A DNA stretch of 64,000 bases. Source: MGBC131033 sp910585655 (GTDB lineage Bacteria > Bacillota > Clostridia > Lachnospirales > Lachnospiraceae). The notes under the pieces are model-generated. The model did no database searches and was not told the origin of the DNA. It saw nothing but the letters and a program-made list of their open reading frames with translations. The position numbers and the translations under genes are program-made. The stretch covers positions 1-64,000 of the forward strand of contig CATBCG010000063.1 in the NCBI GenBank assembly GCA_949502025.1, given 5' to 3'. This document shows positions 58,455-64,000 of this stretch, in pieces (position 1 is the stretch's first letter; each line of letters starts with the position of its first letter).

Positions 58455-59552
58455 TTAGAAATAAACTGGCTTTCCAGTCTCGTTTGCCTTATAGATGTTG
58501 TCCAAAATCTTGGTAATCGTAAACGCCTGATCAGCCGTAACGAACAGCTCACCCTCGCCCTTTAATGCCTTTACCCAGATCTCAGCTTCTCTGGATCTTG
58601 GAGGCTTGCCAACAGAGAATCCTGGCAGGAATGGAGCTACTTTCTGACCTACCATAGTAACGGACTGCTGACCTGCCAGCACATGATTCAGACGAACGCC
58701 GTCATAAGTATCCAGACCACCCTTTGTACCGCACAGCAGTACCATACCTGGCTTGGTCTCCATATTCAAAGCCCAGGAAGCCTTTAAGTTAATCGTAGCG
58801 CCGTTCTTCATCTTAATGAAGCCAAATGCAGAATCCTCTACCTCATAAGTAGCTGGATCCCATGGATCCGGTTCTCCTCTGTAATTGGTCTGTCCCTGCT
58901 CCTCCGGCTTTAAAGTCGTTCCAAGCTTTGTGAAAACAGAACCTGTTACATAATCTACTTCATAGTTGTTCATCATCCAAAGAGTTAAATCCAAAGCATG
59001 GGTTCCGATATCGATCAAAGGACCACCGCCCTGCAGAGCCTTGTTCGGGAATACGCCCCAGGTCGGAACACCACGACGACGGATTAAGCTTGCCTCTGCA
59101 TAATAGATATCACCTAACCAGCCCTCGTCTACTACCTTTTTTGCAATCGCATTTTCATGGAAATGACGATACTGATAACCAATGGTCAGCAGCTTGCCGG
59201 AACGATCTCTTGCATCTAACATTTTCTGGGCATCCTCTGTGGTAGCTGCCATCGGCTTCTCACACAGAACGTTCTTGCCTGCCTCTAAGGCTGCTACGGT
59301 AATCTCACAGTGAGATACGTTCGGAGTCAATACATGCACTGCGTCAATGCTCTTATCTGCTAACAGCTCATGATAATCGGTATACACCTTGGCATCCGGA
59401 GTACCATACTCCTTTGCTGCCTTTTCTGCTCTTTCTACAATCAGATCACAGAAAGCTACCAGATCAACGCCCTCCTCCTGAGACATACCTGGAAAATGCT
59501 TCTGATTTGCGATGCCGCCGCATCCGATAAAGCCAATTTTTAAGTTTGCCAT
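58455..59552 (-). CDS. Gfo/Idh/MocA family oxidoreductase
   Basis: 365 residues from the ATG at 59552, with AAAGGCGGAG upstream. The N-terminal Rossmann domain has LKIGFIGCGGIANQKHFPG and SIDAVHVLTPNVSHCEI, then the EKP motif in VLCEKPMAATTEDAQ that carries the active lysine. The C-terminal domain has YQYRHFHENAIAKKVVDEGWLGDIYYAEAS and DIGTHALDLTLWMM. It oxidises or reduces a sugar or cyclitol with NAD(P). First gene of the sugar operon, under a promoter flanked by LacI/cre-like boxes. Confidence 0.93.
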   Translation of the reverse strand: MANLKIGFIGCGGIANQKHFPGMSQEEGVDLVAFCDLIVERAEKAAKEYGTPDAKVYTDYHELLADKSIDAVHVLTPNVSHCEITVAALEAGKNVLCEKPMAATTEDAQKMLDARDRSGKLLTIGYQYRHFHENAIAKKVVDEGWLGDIYYAEASLIRRRGVPTWGVFPNKALQGGGPLIDIGTHALDLTLWMMNNYEVDYVTGSVFTKLGTTLKPEEQGQTNYRGEPDPWDPATYEVEDSAFGFIKMKNGATINLKASWALNMETKPGMVLLCGTKGGLDTYDGVRLNHVLAGQQSVTMVGQKVAPFLPGFSVGKPPRSREAEIWVKALKGEGELFVTADQAFTITKILDNIYKANETGKPVYF

Positions 59553-59593
59553 GACTCTCCGCCTTTCTACAAAATATAGTTGTATACGCAAAA

Positions 59594-59607
59594 AGTAATC
59601 GTTTTCA
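59594..59607. promoter_or_regulatory. LacI/cre-like operator, downstream box
   Basis: AGTAATCGTTTTCA; its complement TGAAAACGATTACT matches the cre consensus TGWAANCGNTNWCA at every position but the last. It lies about 40 bases before the start codon, within the transcribed leader. Confidence 0.7.
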
Positions 59608-59615
59608 TTCTGTAA

Positions 59616-59629
59616 TGTAATCGTTTACT
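59616..59629. promoter_or_regulatory. LacI/cre-like operator, upstream box
   Basis: TGTAATCGTTTACT, again one mismatch from the cre consensus, 22 bp centre to centre from the other box (two helical turns). Confidence 0.7.
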
Positions 59630-59646
59630 TTTTCTCTACCTTCTTC

Positions 59647-59675
59647 ATTATACCACTATCGTTTCCGAGTATCAA
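59647..59675 (-). promoter_or_regulatory. promoter of the sugar operon
   Basis: On the minus strand TTGATA, 17-base spacer, TATAAT. The spacer itself contains GAAACGATAG, a third half-box of the operator type. Confidence 0.85.
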
Positions 59676-59741
59676 TTTTATTTTACATGGCTTATCTCAC
59701 AAATTTTTCATGCTATTTTTGGTAATATTGCCGAATCCATA

Positions 59742-60434
59742 CTAGGACGGTTCGCTCTGCTGTTCAAACAGTCTTACTTCCCTGCCGGATGCACCGTTTC
59801 CCTTTTCCAGTTCTGCAAAATAGTACAGCTCCTGCTCCTCGTATACGGCGCCGCCTGCCGTCGCCTCTGTCAGTTTTTTACATAAAGCAGACAGCCGTTT
59901 CGGCTCGACAATCAAATTCGTCTGTACCTGATCCGTATAAAGCGTCTCCAGAACCGGGATATTCTCTGCCGCCAGAATATATTGGATCTTTCCGATGCTG
60001 TTGTAATCCGTCTTTACTGCCAGCTTTCGTCCCAGCCTCTTTTCGATCACGGTACTGGCAGCCAAGCCAGCTTTCACGGCACCCGAATAAGCCCGTACCA
60101 GACCGCCGGTCCCTAACAGCGTCCCGCCAAAATAGCGAGTGACTACTACTATGACATTGCAGAATCCACCGCCTAAAAGCACGTCTAACATCGGGCGTCC
60201 TGCTGTCCCGCCCGGCTCTCCGTCGTCGCTGCAGTGCTGAATTTCCTGTTTGCTTCCTATAATATAAGCAGAACAATGATGGGAAGCATCCCAATATTTT
60301 TTCCGACAGGCGCCTACTACCTGCGCCGCTTCCTCCTCGCTCTCAATATGCTCTATGGTAGCAATAAAACGGGATTTCTTTTCCTCTAGTTCTCCTACCC
60401 CACCCTCCAAAACGGTACGATAGCGTTCCTGCAT
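59742..60434 (-). CDS. YigZ/IMPACT family protein
   Basis: 230 residues. The N-terminal UPF0029/IMPACT domain has KKSRFIATIEHIESEEEA, DASHHCSAYIIG, CSDDGEPGGTAGRPMLDVL and VVVTRYFGGTLLGTGGLVRAYSGAVK. The C-terminal DUF1949 domain (about 140-210) is present. The molecular role is unsettled; eukaryotic IMPACT binds GCN1 in translational control. AGGAG before the ATG; monocistronic. Confidence 0.92.
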   Translation of the reverse strand: MQERYRTVLEGGVGELEEKKSRFIATIEHIESEEEAAQVVGACRKKYWDASHHCSAYIIGSKQEIQHCSDDGEPGGTAGRPMLDVLLGGGFCNVIVVVTRYFGGTLLGTGGLVRAYSGAVKAGLAASTVIEKRLGRKLAVKTDYNSIGKIQYILAAENIPVLETLYTDQVQTNLIVEPKRLSALCKKLTEATAGGAVYEEQELYYFAELEKGNGASGREVRLFEQQSEPS

Positions 60435-60497
60435 GGCTATCTCCTCTCTTTCCTAAAAGCATCCGGCACGCTCTATGTACCCATGCCACTTTTTTCT

Positions 60498-60526
60498 ATT
60501 ATGCCATACCTCGCTTCTTTTCTCAA
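60498..60526 (-). promoter_or_regulatory. promoter of the YigZ-family gene
   Basis: On the minus strand TTGAGA, 17-base spacer, CATAAT. Confidence 0.55.
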
Positions 60527-60606
60527 GTCTCTCCCCGGAAATTCCATCCCGTTTTACAAATAAAATACAAACTTCTTCTATGTAATAATACCGATTGCCC
60601 TGCCCT

Positions 60607-60912
60607 TTATATCCCTTCCTTTGTCACAAGCTCGTCTAATACTTCTACTAAGCTAATCGGAGTGACTTGATTTCTGGCAAGGCGCGCAATCCAGTCCATT
60701 GCCTTTTCTTCGGATTCGGTAAGCTTTTCTACGACTTCCCGTTCCGGCAAAACAGTTCCGCTTTCTGCCGTCGATTTCCTTCCAAGCTTTTGTATTCCGA
60801 TACCATATGCTCTGACCCGTTCCTTCGGCTCCTGTGTTACAAGAAAATACTCCAAATCAAATTCCTCTCCGTCCGGCAGCACTACACGGCTCATTTCCAC
60901 TACTTTTTCCAT
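60607..60912 (-). CDS. hypothetical protein, DUF6514-like
   Basis: 101 residues. SRVVLPDGEEFDLEYFLVTQEPKERVRAYGIGIQKLG followed by a helical C-terminus ESEEKAMDWIARLARNQVTPISLVEVLDELV. This pattern matches small Lachnospiraceae proteins annotated DUF6514, a match I make from memory. Cytoplasmic, no known function. AGAGGGAT precedes the ATG. It is divergent from the penicillin-binding protein gene. Confidence 0.68.
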   Translation of the reverse strand: MEKVVEMSRVVLPDGEEFDLEYFLVTQEPKERVRAYGIGIQKLGRKSTAESGTVLPEREVVEKLTESEEKAMDWIARLARNQVTPISLVEVLDELVTKEGI

Positions 60913-61095
60913 ATAAAATCCCTCTTTCTTTTACATATTTTTCCATTTTCCTTTCTTCTTCTGTTCTTTATTTGTATATTTTTGTTAGCTTTTGTTAATT
61001 TAATCCTATTATATACTATTTTTTCTAAATAAATCCAGTTCTTTTAATCGCAAGATTCGACAAAAATAAATCTTTCCCCTTTTCTTTCAATGTGG

Positions 61096-61101
61096 TATAA
61101 T
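61096..61101 (+). promoter_or_regulatory. -10 element upstream of the penicillin-binding protein gene
   Basis: TATAAT 50 bases before the start codon. The -35 position reads TTTCCC, so the promoter is only half consensus. Confidence 0.45.
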
Positions 61102-61150
61102 ATTGAAATCAAAAGAACCAATCAAAGAACCTGACAGAAAGGAACCATTT

Positions 61151-63937
61151 ATGGATTACAGTAAATACGGAACCACCAAAAAACGAAACCGTCTCCGTTC
61201 TTCCTCGAAAAAACTGGCTGTCAAAAGCGGGATTTCCCTGTTGCGCTGCGTATTGATTTGTCTGGTTGGACTGGCGATTGTAGGCGGTTTTGCTGCTTAT
61301 GGAGCGCTTTGCGCTATCATTGATAAGGCTCCAAGCATCGATACCATCAACGTTGCGCCCTCCGGCTTTTCGACAACGGTATATGACGCTGACGGCAATG
61401 AGCTGGGAAAACTGGTAGGCGCCGGAGCTAACCGGATTTACAAAAAGCTCAGCGATATCCCGGACTGTGTGCAAAAGGCTTTTATTGCCATTGAAGACGA
61501 GCGTTTTTACGAGCATAGCGGTATCGACGTCCGCGGTATTTTCCGGGCAGGTTTTAGCGGAATCGGCAGCCTTTTAGCCGGGAACGATTCCCTTCAGGGC
61601 GCCAGTACTCTTACGCAGCAGCTTTTAAAAAACCAGGTGTTTGAAGGTGGAAACGAAGCCAATTTAATCAGTAAAGTAGAACGTAAGCTCCAGGAACAAT
61701 ATTTGGCGATTCAGTTGGAAAATATTTACAGCAAAGATCAGATTTTAGAATATTACCTAAATACGATCAATTTAGGGCAGAATACGCTTGGCGTCCAGAC
61801 CGCTGCCCTCCGCTATTTCAACAAAGACATCAGTCAGATTACACTTTCCGAAGCAACGGTTATTGCAGCCACTACCAAAAATCCTACCTACAACAATCCG
61901 ATTACCTATCCGGAGGATAACGCCGCACGCCGCGCCGCTATTTTAAGCAATATGCAGGAACAAGGATATATTTCTCAGGAAGAATACGAAGAAGCGTTAG
62001 CCGACGACGTATACACCAGAATACAGGCGGTCAATACCGAAGTAATTTCCAGCTATCACTTCAATTCCTACTACATGGACGAGGCAGTCAAACAGGTGGT
62101 AGAGGATTTGTGCAGCAAAAAGGGCTATTCAATGACACAGGCGTACAACCTGGTCAACAGCGGCGGTCTAAGCATTTATACCAATCAAGATTCCAAAATT
62201 CAAAAGATCTGCGATACAGCGATTGCAAATGAAGACTTTTATCAAAAAGTAGACAATAAATGGGAACTGACCTACGCTCTTTCTATTCAAAAAGAAGATG
62301 GCTCTATGGTCAATTATTCGGAAGGGCATCTGAAAAAAACGTTTGACTGGGAACACAACTTGTTCGACGAACAGGAAGAAGCACTTCCTTATATTGATCG
62401 TTTCAAAGAATTGGTGATCGAAGAGGGAGATACGTTAATCGGAGAAAAATACAGCTTTACAATCCAGCCACAGCTTTCCGTCTGCGTCATCGATCAGTCT
62501 ACCGGCGCAGTCAAAGCGATTGTCGGCGGACGTGGTGATAAAACCGGAAATATGGTGCTAAATCGCGCTACGGATACGGTCAGACAGCCAGGCTCCTTAT
62601 TTAAAGTGCTTTCCACTTATCTGCCTGCCCTGGATACCGCCGGCTTTACACTAGCCAGCGTGGAGGATGACGGCTTCTACCGTTATCCGAATTCCAATAC
62701 CGAGGTGCATAACTGGTGGGGACCTGGATACGAAGGGCTTTCTAGCATCCGCCGCGGTATTTACCGTTCCATGAATATCGTCACCTTAAAATTTTTAGAA
62801 AAGGTCGGGCTCTCTGCTTCCTTTGACTATTTGAATAAACTGGGATTTACTTCCCTTGTAGACGACGACATCAATCTTTCCGTCGCGCTTGGCGGTCTTA
62901 CAAACGGCGTTTCTAACCTGGAAACTACTGCCGCTTTTGCCGCCATCGCCAATCAGGGAATTTATACCAGCCCAAGCTTTTACAGTAAGGTACTGGATCA
63001 CGATGGCAATGTCATCCTGGAAAACGAAGCCGTAACCCGACAGGTCATGAAAGAGTCTACGGCTGCCCTTCTAACCGACGCGATGGGCGATACGTTAAAA
63101 GCTACCGGAGCTACCGCAACCAATGCCAGATTAGAGGATCGTTCTATGGGACAAGCTGCCAAAACCGGAAGTAGTACCGATTATAACGATATCTGGGTTT
63201 CCGGCTATACTCCTTATTACACGGTTACGGTATGGTCCGGCTATGACAACAACCGCAGCCAGACCGACTTTTCCACGTATCACCTGCCTATCTGGAAATC
63301 CATTATGGATCAAATCCACGAAGGCTTAGACCCTGTGGCGTTTACTATTCCGGATTCCATCACACGGGCAACCATCTGTACCAAATGTGGCAAACTAGCC
63401 GTAGACGGGCTTTGCGCCAACGCGCTTGGCGGTGCGGCAGTAGCAAGCGAATATTTTGCAGTCGGCTCTGTCCCAACCAAAAAGTGTAGCTGTCATGTCA
63501 AACTTCGTGTCTGCAAAAAGTCCAAAAAGCTGGCAGGCAACGATTGCCCGGAAAAAGATGTTCAGGAAATTGTCTATTTGATTAAAGACGAATCCATCAC
63601 GCAAAACAACAAGAGCGGAGATCCGGTTACGTCTTATTATTCGACAAAGGATACTCCTTATATCCTGCCGAAAAATCTGGAAAACAGCGTATGTACCTCT
63701 CATAAACCGGATCCGGATCCAAAGCCGGATAAAGACTTGTCAGATGAGGATGATAAGCCGATTCAAATTCCTGACCCGGTAGACGACGAACCGATTGAAA
63801 TTGACGATCCGACGGACGAAGAGGAAGAAACCGGAAACGAAGAATCGGATAATGGGGAAACAGACGCTCATCAAAGCAAGGAAGAGACGACAGGTCAAGA
63901 AGAAAACGGACAGTCGGAAACTCCCGACTCAGAATAA
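61151..63937 (+). CDS. class A penicillin-binding protein (PBP1A-type)
   Basis: 928 residues from the ATG at 61151, chosen for AGAAAGG upstream. A cytoplasmic basic N-terminus, one membrane segment (about 38-62), then the GT51 glycosyltransferase (about 90-260): EDERFYEHSGIDVRG, GASTLTQQLLKN, KVERKLQEQYLAIQLE. The transpeptidase (about 400-720) has SLFK (SxxK) in RQPGSLFKVLS, SMN in YRSMNIVTLK and KTGSS. A Cys-rich segment (about 750-810; CTKCGKLA, LCANALGG, KKCSCHVKLRVCKKS) and an acidic Asp/Glu/Pro-rich tail follow, both extracellular. It polymerises and crosslinks peptidoglycan. Confidence 0.95.
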   Translation: MDYSKYGTTKKRNRLRSSSKKLAVKSGISLLRCVLICLVGLAIVGGFAAYGALCAIIDKAPSIDTINVAPSGFSTTVYDADGNELGKLVGAGANRIYKKLSDIPDCVQKAFIAIEDERFYEHSGIDVRGIFRAGFSGIGSLLAGNDSLQGASTLTQQLLKNQVFEGGNEANLISKVERKLQEQYLAIQLENIYSKDQILEYYLNTINLGQNTLGVQTAALRYFNKDISQITLSEATVIAATTKNPTYNNPITYPEDNAARRAAILSNMQEQGYISQEEYEEALADDVYTRIQAVNTEVISSYHFNSYYMDEAVKQVVEDLCSKKGYSMTQAYNLVNSGGLSIYTNQDSKIQKICDTAIANEDFYQKVDNKWELTYALSIQKEDGSMVNYSEGHLKKTFDWEHNLFDEQEEALPYIDRFKELVIEEGDTLIGEKYSFTIQPQLSVCVIDQSTGAVKAIVGGRGDKTGNMVLNRATDTVRQPGSLFKVLSTYLPALDTAGFTLASVEDDGFYRYPNSNTEVHNWWGPGYEGLSSIRRGIYRSMNIVTLKFLEKVGLSASFDYLNKLGFTSLVDDDINLSVALGGLTNGVSNLETTAAFAAIANQGIYTSPSFYSKVLDHDGNVILENEAVTRQVMKESTAALLTDAMGDTLKATGATATNARLEDRSMGQAAKTGSSTDYNDIWVSGYTPYYTVTVWSGYDNNRSQTDFSTYHLPIWKSIMDQIHEGLDPVAFTIPDSITRATICTKCGKLAVDGLCANALGGAAVASEYFAVGSVPTKKCSCHVKLRVCKKSKKLAGNDCPEKDVQEIVYLIKDESITQNNKSGDPVTSYYSTKDTPYILPKNLENSVCTSHKPDPDPKPDKDLSDEDDKPIQIPDPVDDEPIEIDDPTDEEEETGNEESDNGETDAHQSKEETTGQEENGQSETPDSE

Positions 63938-63958
63938 ACGCAGAATAACCGCAAAAAA

Positions 63959-63995
63959 GAAGAGCAGAGGCAAGTTTCCCCTCTGCTCTTCTTTT
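63959..63995 (+). terminator. terminator of the penicillin-binding protein gene
   Basis: GAAGAGCAGAGG pairs with CCTCTGCTCTTC and TTTTC follows. Confidence 0.85.
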
Positions 63996-64000
63996 CATGA

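Overview
The window reads as a chromosomal segment of a low-to-moderate GC, spore-forming Firmicute, most likely a gut Lachnospiraceae (Clostridia). The evidence is a ytfJ/ytfI sporulation pair, type III glutamine synthetase, the GGGtGRT/iron-sulfur scaffold pair, a DAK2-Asp23-L28 neighbourhood, an A-type RNase P RNA, strong AGGAGG ribosome sites and sigma-A promoters of the TTGACA-17-TATAAT type. Most of it is housekeeping sequence. Accessory material is confined to about 18.5-20.5 kb and to a scattered family of structured repeats.

Layout. 0.1-5.8 kb (minus): an ABC operon of ATPase, large secreted CARDB-like protein, acidic tandem-repeat membrane protein and MacB/FtsX-type permease. 6-9.5 kb: SGNH hydrolase, an Rpn/PD-(D/E)XK transposase-like nuclease and a 37-kDa nucleoid-associated protein. 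9.5-15 kb: AI-2E family exporter, cytidylate-kinase-like protein, coaD, tRNA-Leu(CAG), AEC transporter, a small HTH protein and a MATE exporter. 15-18.6 kb: a purine operon guaB, PurO-type IMP cyclohydrolase, stand-alone AICAR transformylase. 18.7-20.5 kb: AT-rich island with an orphan gene, a broken MobA/MobL relaxase and a hicAB toxin-antitoxin pair. 20.5-24 kb: GGGtGRT protein, iron-sulfur scaffold, yajC and tgt. 24-28 kb: DUF58 and DUF4129-like membrane proteins, aldose epimerase, rnpB. 28-33.5 kb: FMN-binding protein, then glnN-pyk-lacI-type regulator. 33.6-39.5 kb: pnp, ctpA, rpsO and a Na/Pi cotransporter. 39.8-46 kb: MocR regulator, AAA/PD-(D/E)XK protein, DAK2 protein, Asp23 protein, a 46-residue membrane peptide, rpmB. 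46-52.5 kb: an operon of rhomboid-like zinc-ribbon protein, two ATPase-less ABC-2 permeases, two unknown proteins, DUF2953 and ytfJ. 52.6-64 kb: M18 aminopeptidase, mgtE with a structured leader, a sugar operon (dehydrogenase, isomerase, GH39 xylosidase), YigZ, a DUF6514-like protein and a class A penicillin-binding protein.

The points most worth a second look are: (i) the mgtE leader, which holds a 32-codon reading frame with its own ribosome site, overlapping an intrinsic terminator and a competing stem; (ii) a family of about 140-bp elements made of four consecutive hairpins, which sit in 5' leaders, supply a stop codon and act as terminators; (iii) a MocR regulator that has lost its PLP-binding lysine; (iv) the 46-52 kb operon, which couples ATPase-less ABC-2 permeases to unknown cytoplasmic proteins and a sporulation gene; (v) two operator-like boxes and a third half-box placed on a near-consensus promoter of the sugar operon.
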